The position numbers were made by a program, and so were the translations under genes. The notes beneath the pieces were generated by a model that worked only from the letters and a program-made list of their open reading frames with translations, was not told the origin of the DNA and did not search any database. From Paracnuella aquatica (GTDB lineage: Bacteria; Bacteroidota; Bacteroidia; Chitinophagales; Chitinophagaceae), in assembly GCF_003332885.2 (NCBI RefSeq), contig NZ_QOWJ01000001.1, positions 620,001-684,000 on the forward strand: 64,000 nt of DNA. Reading direction: 5' to 3'. Positions 45,980 to 54,100 of the stretch are shown piece by piece. How positions within the stretch are numbered: the stretch's first letter is position 1; each line of letters starts with the position of its first letter.

Positions 45980-46612
45980 TCAGGCGATTTCCTGTACAAA
46001 AAGCTCCTTTGACCGGCGCACTTTTTTTGCATTGGCCAAAAAATCCTTCGCCTCATCGCGGTAGCCAATGGCCAGGATGGTTACGCTGCGCAAGCCTTTT
46101 TCTTTCAATCCCAAAATCTCATCCACTTGCGCCGGCACAAATCCTTCCATCGGCGTTGCATCTACTGCTTCGGTTGCTGCTGCAGCAATGGCGGTTCCAA
46201 AGGCAATATAAGCCTGCCGGGCAGCCCATTCGTGTTTTTGTTCCGGTGTGCGGCCGGTTACAATCGACATCAGCGAATCCTTAAATGCATCAAGGCTCTC
46301 GGCAGCCACGCCGCGGGTATCGGCAATGTCCTGGATATAGGCTTCAACATGTGCTGCAGTTACATCTTCCCAAGCGGCAAACACCAAGAGGTGCGAAGCT
46401 TGTACAATCTGCGGCTGGTTGTAAGCAGCGGGCTGAATCAATTTCTTTACATCTGCGTTGGAAACAACAATCACCGAATACGGCTGCAAGCCCATAGATG
46501 AAGGTGCCAGTCGTGTGGCTTCGATGATGTTTTCAATTTTAGCAGCCGGTACCGGCTCGCCGGTCATTTGTTTGGTTGCGTAGCGCCAATTTAAAGCTTC
46601 AAGTAAGTTCAT
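45980..46612 (-). CDS. NAD(P)H nitroreductase (NfsB-like)
   Basis: The 210-residue FMN enzyme of the nitroreductase family has WRYATKQMTGEPVPAAKIENIIEATRLAPSSMGLQPYSVIVV (FMN-binding start), a central helical dimer interface and MEGFVPAQVDEILGLKEKGLRSVTILAIGYR. It reduces nitroaromatics, quinones or flavins with NAD(P)H. A copy of the putative TetR operator lies 30 bp upstream, and the tetR-like gene precedes it on the same strand, so it is probably repressed by that regulator and induced by an electrophile or quinone. Confidence 0.9.
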   Translation of the reverse strand: MNLLEALNWRYATKQMTGEPVPAAKIENIIEATRLAPSSMGLQPYSVIVVSNADVKKLIQPAAYNQPQIVQASHLLVFAAWEDVTAAHVEAYIQDIADTRGVAAESLDAFKDSLMSIVTGRTPEQKHEWAARQAYIAFGTAIAAAATEAVDATPMEGFVPAQVDEILGLKEKGLRSVTILAIGYRDEAKDFLANAKKVRRSKELFVQEIA

Positions 46613-46642
46613 GGTGTGTTATATTATATCGTAATTAAAAAA

Positions 46643-46657
46643 GCTAACAGTGTTAAC
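46643..46657 (-). promoter_or_regulatory. Putative TetR operator upstream of the nitroreductase gene
   Basis: GCTAACAGTGTTAAC contains the near-perfect dyad TAACAGTGTTA. The same core occurs at 47290-47300 upstream of the tetR-like gene. On the minus strand both are immediately preceded by TTTG at the same spacing, as expected for an operator just downstream of a -7 element. Confidence 0.7.
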
Positions 46658-46676
46658 AAACCGGGTAAAAAAAAGT

Positions 46677-47279
46677 TTACTTCTTTAGGCTCTGGATAAA
46701 TGATTTGGTGAAATCGTGCAGCACGGCCTGTTGCATTGGGTCGAGCTTCTTTTCCTTGCCCATCATATTGATGGAAATAAGTCCGTGCAGCATCGACCAA
46801 AAAGTGTGGAGCTTCAGCCAGGGATCTGCGTCTTTACTGTTGCCTGACGCGATGATCGCCTTTACAGTTTGCAGCAGCAAATCAGTAAAACTGCTCAGCT
46901 CGGGTATTTGCCGCACCGTTTCGCAACTCGGCATGCCCAAGCCATACATCAGCTGGTAATACTCAGCATTTGAAAAAGCAAAATTCCAATAAGCATTCGA
47001 GATCGCCGTTAGTTGGTCCGCTGCGTCTTTTTTCCCAGCCACTGCATTTTGCAGTTGCTCGTTCAGCAACTGAAATCCCTTGCGGGTAAACTCCAGCAGG
47101 ATTGCCTCCTTGTTTTCAAAATGGTCGTAAATCACGGGCACACTGTACTCAATCGCGTCGGCAATTTTGCGCAGCGATAACGCCTGCCAACCCTCCTGCT
47201 CTACCATTTGCCAGGCAGCCTGCAGTATGGCGGTGCGTACGCCCTCTTTTTGCCGTTGTTTTCTTTCTGCTATTCCCAT
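46677..47279 (-). CDS. TetR family transcriptional repressor
   Basis: The 200-residue protein has an N-terminal TetR HTH (RTAILQAAWQMVEQEGWQALSLRKIADAIEYSVPVIYDHFENKEAILLEF, recognition helix near 43-53). The helical ligand domain includes FWSMLHGLISINMMG, typical of the WHG/TetR_C subgroup. It is transcribed toward the nitroreductase gene, 64 bp away. Matching palindromes in front of both genes suggest it represses itself and the nitroreductase, possibly also the pirin beyond. Confidence 0.9.
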   Translation of the reverse strand: MGIAERKQRQKEGVRTAILQAAWQMVEQEGWQALSLRKIADAIEYSVPVIYDHFENKEAILLEFTRKGFQLLNEQLQNAVAGKKDAADQLTAISNAYWNFAFSNAEYYQLMYGLGMPSCETVRQIPELSSFTDLLLQTVKAIIASGNSKDADPWLKLHTFWSMLHGLISINMMGKEKKLDPMQQAVLHDFTKSFIQSLKK

Positions 47280-47287
47280 AACTAATA

Positions 47288-47332
47288 CCTAACAGTGTTA
47301 GCAAATATAATACCATTTGGCAAAAATCCAAA
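47288..47332 (-). promoter_or_regulatory. tetR promoter with overlapping operator
   Basis: On the minus strand TTTG (47329-47332), a 19-bp spacer and TATATTTG (47302-47309) form a textbook Bacteroidota promoter. The dyad CTAACACTGTTAG (47289-47301) directly follows the -7 box and covers the expected transcription start, so binding there would block initiation. Confidence 0.75.
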
Positions 47333-47427
47333 TCAGCAGTCTGTTAAATGACAAAATGCCAAATTGATGCGGTTCGGAAATCCCAAACCTCAACCATGCG
47401 GCATAATTTTTTTTAGCGGTATTTAAA

Positions 47428-48366
47428 ATGAATAACACCAGTATGAAAAAGTGTGTAACGACGATCACAGTTTTATGCTGTGCAGTAACGACAGCCCTGG
47501 CACAAGACACTACCCAAACCGAAATGCGGCAGGATTCGATGACCACCACAGTTGCGGTGCAAGACACGGCAGTTACGGTATACGAATCCCAGTCCGCCAA
47601 CCAGGCCCGTGAAGGCGAAGTGTACAAGATCAAAGCAAAGCTCGACATTCCGCTGACTGCGGCCCTTACTGCCTGGACGCTGTACGGTTTTACCCAGGCT
47701 TATGACAAGGAAACGACGCCGTTGGCAGAAATTCAGCGGGTGAACCGGAACGACCTGCCCCGTTTTGACCGGTGGGCCACTAAATATTATAATGAGGACG
47801 CTGCCAAGACCAGCGACCTCTTGTTCTACGGCTCGATGCCCTTGCCGTTTTTGCTATTAGCCGATAAGGAAATCAGGCGCGACTTCGGCAAAATTACCTT
47901 GCTGTACTTACAGGCAATGTCTGTAACGGGTACGCTGTATACTGGCGCTACCACTTTTGTAGACCGCTATCGTCCTTATGTTTATCAATATGCTACCGGC
48001 GGTGTATCGGAAGGTGATGCGCGGGAAGGCAACGCTAAAAACTCCTTCTTTGCAGGCCACGCGGCGCTAGTAGGCACTGCTACATTTTTTACAGCAAAAG
48101 TGTACGCCGATTACCATCCAGGCTCTAAATGGAACAAATGGATGTTTACTGGTGCCGGTTTGGCCACTGCCACTACCGCTTACCTGCGTCATCGCGGCGG
48201 TCGCCATTTTCCGTCCGACATTGTTTTAGGTACTGCAGTAGGTGTGTTGTCCGGTATCTTGATTCCGCATTGGCACAAAAACAAATTGTTTAAAAACGAA
48301 AATATGAGCCTGATGCCATTTACCGGTCGTTCGCATGGCTTGGCTTTTACTTACAAATTGCAATAA
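47428..48366 (+). CDS. PAP2-family membrane-associated phosphatase
   Basis: The 312-residue protein has a signal-like N-terminus (KKCVTTITVLCCAVTTALAQ) and several hydrophobic segments. PAP2 motif 1 is in FVDRYRPYVY, motif 2 is FAGH with H211, and motif 3 is R254-x5-H260-x3-D264 in RHRGGRHFPSD. The usual PSGH serine is alanine here. PAP2 enzymes remove phosphate from lipids such as undecaprenyl pyrophosphate or phosphatidic acid on the outer face of the membrane. Recycling of undecaprenyl carriers would fit the neighbouring polysaccharide locus but is only inference. It is divergent from tetR and ends at a strong terminator. Confidence 0.87.
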   Translation: MNNTSMKKCVTTITVLCCAVTTALAQDTTQTEMRQDSMTTTVAVQDTAVTVYESQSANQAREGEVYKIKAKLDIPLTAALTAWTLYGFTQAYDKETTPLAEIQRVNRNDLPRFDRWATKYYNEDAAKTSDLLFYGSMPLPFLLLADKEIRRDFGKITLLYLQAMSVTGTLYTGATTFVDRYRPYVYQYATGGVSEGDAREGNAKNSFFAGHAALVGTATFFTAKVYADYHPGSKWNKWMFTGAGLATATTAYLRHRGGRHFPSDIVLGTAVGVLSGILIPHWHKNKLFKNENMSLMPFTGRSHGLAFTYKLQ

Positions 48367-48390
48367 AGAAGACACTTGTATATCAATAAA

Positions 48391-48420
48391 AAAAGCTGGC
48401 GACATGCCAGCTTTTTTTTG
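48391..48420. terminator. Bidirectional intrinsic terminator
   Basis: AGCTGGC/GCCAGCT with a 5-base loop is flanked by an A-run and an 8-base T-run. It separates the convergent PAP2 gene and the small leftward gene at 48439. Confidence 0.85.
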
Positions 48421-48438
48421 TGCCTTATTACAAGTTTA

Positions 48439-48651
48439 TTATTCTTTTTTATTTTCTTCCCGCTTTGGATCCAGGTGGCCGCTGCCGCCGGTTTCGCCGT
48501 GGTGCATGCTGCCCTCCTGCTGGTCCATGCTGCTGATATCGGCTTTGTCACTGCCCTTTTGTGCGCCTACATTTTCCGGAGTTCCTTGGTTATGGGTGCG
48601 GCCAATGCCGCCGTTCTGTCCGGTTTGGTGCTTATTTTTTTGCTCTTCCAT
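48439..48651 (-). CDS. Small glycine-rich hydrophilic protein of unknown function
   Basis: This 70-residue protein begins MEEQKNKHQTGQNGGIGRTHN and ends HLDPKREENKKE. It is rich in Gly, Gln, Asn, Lys and Glu, has no hydrophobic core and is probably disordered. Short proteins of this composition are frequent in Chitinophagaceae, in my experience, with no known role. The ATG at 48651 is used; the frame stays open further upstream but runs through the terminator of the next gene. The rightward hydrophobic frame covering the same bases is judged a shadow. Confidence 0.6.
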   Translation of the reverse strand: MEEQKNKHQTGQNGGIGRTHNQGTPENVGAQKGSDKADISSMDQQEGSMHHGETGGSGHLDPKREENKKE

Positions 48652-48675
48652 AATTTTCGTTTGGCAGTAACAGAC

Positions 48676-48709
48676 AAAAAAAACATGCCTCGCTATCGGC
48701 AGGCATGTT
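48676..48709 (-). terminator. Leftward intrinsic terminator
   Basis: The stem AACATGCCT/AGGCATGTT with a 10-base loop is followed on the minus strand by an 8-base T-run (48676-48683). It ends the transcript of the secreted hypothetical gene at 48731-49273. Confidence 0.8.
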
Positions 48710-48730
48710 CTAAATAATTTAATTGAAAAA

Positions 48731-49273
48731 TTACTGGTTGCCGGGCCGCCTCCGCAATACCGAATCGGACAATTGCAGGTTGCGGGCCGAACCCCAAAGT
48801 GCCGGGCCGGCATACACGTTTTTGCCGTTGACATGCGGTACCATTCCGCCCATGCCTACGCTGCCGGCACTAGTGCCCGTACCCACCGAACCGCTACCGG
48901 TGATGCCGCCAATAGAAGGCGCATCGGTAGAGCGAAGAGAGATTTGTCCGTTTGCAAAACCGTATGTGCCGCGTGGAGCACCCAGCACGCCAGAGCCGCT
49001 CAGCCTTATATTGGCGCCATTGCTTCGCTGGTTAAACGCCCGAATTACCGGATCGGCAATTGAAAGTTGGCCGGGAGCCGCCGGCGATTTTGCAGCATAG
49101 TTTCCCCGCTCGGTTAGGGAAATGACGGGTGAAGTTGTTGCCGGAATTGAGGGCCGCGCTGTTTCTTTTTTCGGTAAAGGCGTTGTTTTCCCGGTGCTTT
49201 TTTTCTGGGCAAATGCCGGGGTAGCCAAACTAAAAATGCATATCGATAACCACACTATTTTCATAACCTTCAT
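48731..49273 (-). CDS. Secreted low-complexity protein of unknown function
   Basis: The 180-residue protein has a signal peptide (MKIVWLSICIFSLATPAFAQ, cleavage after AFA or FAQ). A Pro/Thr/Lys-rich segment is followed by a glycine- and serine-rich region with GSGSVGTGTSAGSVGMGGM near 126-144. No catalytic motif is recognised. It probably resides in the periplasm or at the surface. Its own terminator lies just downstream, so it looks monocistronic. Translation may start at Met1 or Met4. Confidence 0.65.
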   Translation of the reverse strand: MKVMKIVWLSICIFSLATPAFAQKKSTGKTTPLPKKETARPSIPATTSPVISLTERGNYAAKSPAAPGQLSIADPVIRAFNQRSNGANIRLSGSGVLGAPRGTYGFANGQISLRSTDAPSIGGITGSGSVGTGTSAGSVGMGGMVPHVNGKNVYAGPALWGSARNLQLSDSVLRRRPGNQ

Positions 49274-49370
49274 TTTTATGTTCGTATGAAAAAGTGCAAA
49301 CAGGCTGCCATTTATCCAACGTGGGTAATAAATTAAAGATTATTGTACGCCTTCCTATTTCTTTGCACGC

Positions 49371-50132
49371 ATGTTTTTCGTTTTGTCTAAGGTTTTGTAC
49401 TATTTAGTCACGCCAATTGTATGGATTGTGGTGGCGCTGGCTATAGCGGTGTTTGCAAAAAATCCAACACGGAAAAAAAGGTCGTTGGTTATTGCATTGG
49501 GATTGGTGCTTTTTTTCACCAACCCGTTCCTTTCAAACGAGGCGATGTTGTTGTGGGAACAGCCGCCAACGCCGATGGCACAGGTTGGGCAATACGATGC
49601 GGCCATTATTTTGTCCGGAATTTCGGACCAGGAAAAACTGCCGCACGACCGCATGTATATTACCCGCGGTGCCGACCGGGTGCTGCATCCGTTGCAACTG
49701 TACCGCATGGGCAAGGTGCGCAGTTTTGTTATTACCGGTGGCTCGGGATCACTGGTGCAAACTTACTCTTCTGAAGCCGCGGAGATAAAACAGCTGTTAC
49801 AGAATGCCGGTGTGCCGGCGCACCTGATTTTGACGGAAGAAAAAAGCCGCAACACGTATGAAAATGCGCAGTTTACTGCACAACTGTTGCAGCAGCAACC
49901 GCAGCTGAAAAAGCTGCTGCTCGTTACATCAGCATTTCATATGAAACGGTCGGTTGGTTGTTTCAAACAAGCCGGGATTGATGCCGACCCATTTGCAACC
50001 GATTTTTATACCTCCCGCCGCAGATTCACACCCGATAACTTCATGCCTTATGAAGGTGCATTGTATCATTGGCAACGCTTGCTGCGTGAAATACTAGGAT
50101 ACGTGGTGTACGATGTAATGGGCTATTTGTAG
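49371..50132 (+). CDS. YdcF/SanA-type DUF218 envelope protein
   Basis: The 253-residue protein has two N-terminal hydrophobic segments (LYYLVTPIVWIVVALAIAVF and SLVIALGLVLFFTNPFL), then the DUF218 fold: DAAIILSGIS, RGADRVLHPLQLYRMGKVRSFVITGGSG, EEKSRNTYENAQFTAQLL and LLLVTSAFHMKRSVGCFKQAGI. E. coli relatives SanA and ElyC affect peptidoglycan and lipid-carrier homeostasis; the YdcF crystal structure binds SAM-like ligands. The activity here is not known. It is probably membrane-anchored with the domain in the periplasm. Confidence 0.87.
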   Translation: MFFVLSKVLYYLVTPIVWIVVALAIAVFAKNPTRKKRSLVIALGLVLFFTNPFLSNEAMLLWEQPPTPMAQVGQYDAAIILSGISDQEKLPHDRMYITRGADRVLHPLQLYRMGKVRSFVITGGSGSLVQTYSSEAAEIKQLLQNAGVPAHLILTEEKSRNTYENAQFTAQLLQQQPQLKKLLLVTSAFHMKRSVGCFKQAGIDADPFATDFYTSRRRFTPDNFMPYEGALYHWQRLLREILGYVVYDVMGYL

Positions 50133-50193
50133 GTCTTGGGTGTATGAAGGTTTTTGGAAAAACTGTATTGAACAACATTATTATCGGTCTAGT

Positions 50194-50694
50194 CTACCGA
50201 CCACGTTGCTCATATTTTTCAAGCAGGCGCACCATTGGTTCGTTTTCCTGCATCACTGCGTGGTCAATGGGCGTTTTGCCGCGGCTGTCTGGAATATCCC
50301 ATGCGGCGCCCTGTTCGAGCAGGTCTTCGGCAATATCCATTTTACCAAATGTTGCGGCAAAGGTCAATGCGGTTGCGCCTTGTGTATTGCGCTGGTTTAC
50401 ATCTACACCCGCAGCCAATAGTGCAGTCACCAGGTTGCGATAACCTTTGAACGAAGCGCCCATGAGTGCAGTGTTGCCGGAGGCATCGGGCAGGTCGGCA
50501 GGTGCGCCTTTCTGCAACAGCAATTGCGCTGCTTCTTCAGCGCCATTATATACGGCGATAAGCACCGGCGAGAAACCTTTTACATCCTGGTAAGACATTA
50601 ATTGCGGTTCGGCATCGACGATCTGTGCTACAGCTTCGGTATCGTTGCGGCGGCAGGCCTCAAATAGGGAAACAGCATCGGCTTCTTGTTGCAT
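50194..50694 (-). CDS. Ankyrin-repeat protein
   Basis: The 166-residue soluble protein is built almost entirely of ankyrin repeats. About four units of 33 residues are visible, such as GFSPVLIAVYNGAEEAAQLLLQKGAPADLPD, GNTALMGASFKGYRNLVTALLAAGVDVNQRN and GATALTFAATFGKMDIAEDLLEQGAAWDIPD. Such proteins bind other proteins. In bacteria they often pair with catalases or toxins, but no such partner is next to it here. Confidence 0.88.
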   Translation of the reverse strand: MQQEADAVSLFEACRRNDTEAVAQIVDAEPQLMSYQDVKGFSPVLIAVYNGAEEAAQLLLQKGAPADLPDASGNTALMGASFKGYRNLVTALLAAGVDVNQRNTQGATALTFAATFGKMDIAEDLLEQGAAWDIPDSRGKTPIDHAVMQENEPMVRLLEKYEQRGR

Positions 50695-50793
50695 ATAAAA
50701 GAATTTAAGGGTGGTTTGAACTTATTGCAATTGATGATCCAGCGTTCCGGTGCTTCAACAACGAAGCATTGAAAATGGTTGAAGAAGGAAGTT

Positions 50794-51036
50794 TTATTTA
50801 CCTGATTCCATTTTCTTGATCGTTACTAATAATTCACCTAAACCGTTCATTTTTATTTCCAACAAAGTTTGCAGCAACATGCCCAACTTACCGGCCGGAA
50901 AACCTTTTTTGCCAAACCATTCGAGGTACGACACAGGCAGATCGCACAATACCGTGTCTTTGTATTTGCCAAACGGCATTTTCATTTTCACAAGCGCCAC
51001 CAATATCTGCGGATCCGGGTTGTTGAGTTGGAACAT
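50794..51036 (-). CDS. DUF3820 family small protein
   Basis: The 80-residue protein has the DUF3820 core KMPFGKYKDTVLCDLPVSYLEWFGKKGFPAGKLGMLLQTLLEIK. Family members are short, lack known enzymatic motifs and are sometimes annotated as putative quorum-sensing-regulated virulence factors. The same fold segment occurs fused to exonucleases in some species. It is placed alone between the ankyrin and helicase genes. Confidence 0.8.
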   Translation of the reverse strand: MFQLNNPDPQILVALVKMKMPFGKYKDTVLCDLPVSYLEWFGKKGFPAGKLGMLLQTLLEIKMNGLGELLVTIKKMESGK

Positions 51037-51160
51037 ATTTTAATTTAGAACAGCGACTATCAAAGTGTGCAAGGTAAGCGCACTTCGGCTGAAAATAAAT
51101 TGCTGTTTTGATACGCTTTATCTTAAAACAACCCGCCTGCCGACGATAAGATTAGCGACA

Positions 51161-54100
51161 CTACTTTAATGTGATCACCGCACCTTCCTGTGTTAAGATA
51201 TCAGCCTGCACCAACGAAGGAATGACCTTCAAAATATCCTGGCGCATTTCTTCAGTCACTCTCGAAAAGCCCAATGCTTTTGCCACCAGCGGAAACGCCG
51301 CTTCCGGATCAATTGCTACTGCATCGCCAACCACTTTCAACAACACGCCGGCAATTTCTTCCGGTGCGATGTATTTAAATTTTTTCGAAGCTGCCGAAAG
51401 CGCAGAGCGGTTGCGCAGCGGCGGCGCAGCATGGCCCGCATACCACAAAAATGATTCCTTCCGTTCGATGCGTCCGCTGCCTTCCGTAAACCGGATCGCC
51501 AGCCGGATATGGTCGCGAATTCGGGGCCCGATGCGGGTTACACCGGCCGCTTCCACCATGCGCCGTACAATTTCTTCTTCATGCACCGGGCTTTCGGTTG
51601 CCACCACCATTTCCACCCACCGCGACATTTTACCCACCGGGTGCAGGTGCACTTCTTTCGATGCGATTTCAGTTGGCAGCTTTGCTACTTCGTACGGCTC
51701 CAGCTGGTTCTTTTCTTCAATCACTTCTTCACGCACCAGGCTGGTATCGGTGGCTGGCAAATCATCTTCTTCGGGCACATCTAACTGTTGCTTCCACGAT
51801 TGTTCAATAGCATTGACCACACGCCGCAATTCCTGCTCCGGGTTACGAAACCAATCCGTGCTCCAGATGCGGTGCATGCGCCAGCCCATCGCTTCCAGCA
51901 CTTGCTGTCTCAAGCGGTCGCGGTCGCGGGCCGACCGTGCGGAATGGTACGAAGCGCCATCGCATACAATGCCCAGCAAATAACGGCCTGAATGTTCAGG
52001 GTCTTCAATTGCGAGGTCAATGTAAAAACCCTTGGAGCCAACCTGCCGGTGCACCTTGTAGCCAAGCTGTAACAGTCGATCAGCAACGGCTTCTTCAAAT
52101 GGGCTTTGTGCCGGCAGGCCCGATACTGCAGGCAAATCCATTCGCCCATGCTGCGCAAAATGCAGGAACCGTTTGAGTGCGGCAATGCCTGCACTTTGCG
52201 TCCGGTTCAAATCGATATCAGCGGCAGTAAGGTTGGAAAAAACAGCGCAGCGCAAGCGGGCACGGGTAATTAGTACATTCAATCGCCGTTCACCACCATC
52301 GGCGTTCAGTGGCCCAAACGACATCGAAAAATCGCCCGATTCATCGCGGCCATAACCAATCGAAATAAAGATCACGTCCCGTTCATCGCCCTGTACATTT
52401 TCGAGGTTCTTGATAAAAAAAGGTTCCTCTTTATGGCTCCTAAAAAATGGTTCTACCTCCGGATGCTGTTTGCGTTGAATCTCCAGTTCATCTTGTATTG
52501 CTTGTTGCTGTGCCGTGCTAAATGCAGCCACGCCCAACGATAGTTTTGGATGCTGCCGTGCATGGTCTAAAATAGCAAGCACTACTTTTTTCGCTTCCTC
52601 CGGGTTGGTGCGGGTAGTACCCCGCATATAAGCACTATTAGGCAAATGATGGAATGACAAACCTGCCTGCTGCTTTTGACCAGCGGCTGGAAATACTACC
52701 AGTTTATTCTCATAAAACTCGTGGTTGGAAACCTGTATCAGCGACTGGTGCCGGCTACGGTAGTGCCAACGCAGCATACGTTGCGGAGCGCCTTGCGCAT
52801 CGCACAGGCCGAGTATGCTTTGCATGTCCGCAGTAATACTGTCGCTGTCCTCATCGGGCTCACCGGTCAGCGCATCAAAGAAAGATGTAGGTGGCAATTG
52901 TTTGCTGTCGCCCACCACTACCAACTGCTTACCGCGTATGATGGCGCCAAGCGCATCAACGGGTCGCACCTGGCTCGCTTCGTCAAAAATCACCAGGTCA
53001 AAATCAAGCGCACCGGCCGGTAAAAAGTTGGCAATTGAAAGCGGGCTCATCATAAATACCGGCTTGATGGCCTGGATAGCCAGCCCCGCATCGCCCATCA
53101 ATTTTCGGATGGGTTTGTGCCGGCTTTTTTTATTAAACTCGGTGCGCAGTACCTGCATTTGTCCACCGCCTTCGGCCTCCGGCATTCCTTCCCAATGTGC
53201 CAATGCGGCTTTGGCGCGGTTCAATTGCAGGTTCAACACATCGAGTTTGCCAAAATGTAAAATCAGTTCTTCATGCCGGTTGCGTTCAAATCTGCGTAAT
53301 GCAGGCTCACTTTGCATTGCCTGCTCCAAAAGGTATTCCCACCAGGATTTTTGTAACGCCAATTTCAAAAACCTACCCGCTCCTTCCCAATGTGTAGCTG
53401 CGCCAATCAATGCGTTCAGGCCTTTGCTATTTGCGTCATCTGCAAGGTTGTTCCACGATACAGCGCCATGTATTTGCGGCAGATGCGCCAGCCAATGTTG
53501 TAGGCGTTCCAGTTGTTTTTTAAATGGCTGCGCTAAAAATGTTTGACCACCAAATAGGGTGCTTTCTTCCAGTGCCAGTTTTTCCGCAACAGAATGAATG
53601 GTGCGGCCATGCCCATTTATTTCCTGCAACAGTTGTTGGTGCATTACAGCGCATTTTTCAATACCTATTTCTTTTGTGAAGACATCAAAAAAATCAGCTG
53701 GCAATTTACCTGCAGCATGTTGTTGGTGCGCCTCCTGTAAAAATCGAAACTGCTGTTGCAGTTGGTTCCAATCGCTTTCGGCACCTTGCCAGGTTTTGCC
53801 ATACAAATTTGCCGCATCAAATTTCGGTTGCTGCACTTGTGGCAATAGACCTTGCGCTTCAATAATGGCATCAACCAACTGCAAACGGCTGCTTTTATCT
53901 TTCGGTAGTGGTGTTTGCATCAGGCTTTGCAAACGTTTAACTGCAGCTTTGTAATCGCTGTTCAAAAAGCGAAAAAACTGGTCGCCGTGTGCCAAAATTT
54001 CTTCCCGGATAGGTAACACATCCTGTGTCCATGCAATCGATAAAAATGTACCGGCATATTGCTTTTGCAAAGCCTCGTATCGGCTTCCTGCTACAATCCA

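Noticed and set aside
48376-48717. Rightward 113-codon hydrophobic frame
   Set aside because: It overlaps two terminators and the leftward 70-residue Gly/Gln-rich gene, which fits the phylum better.
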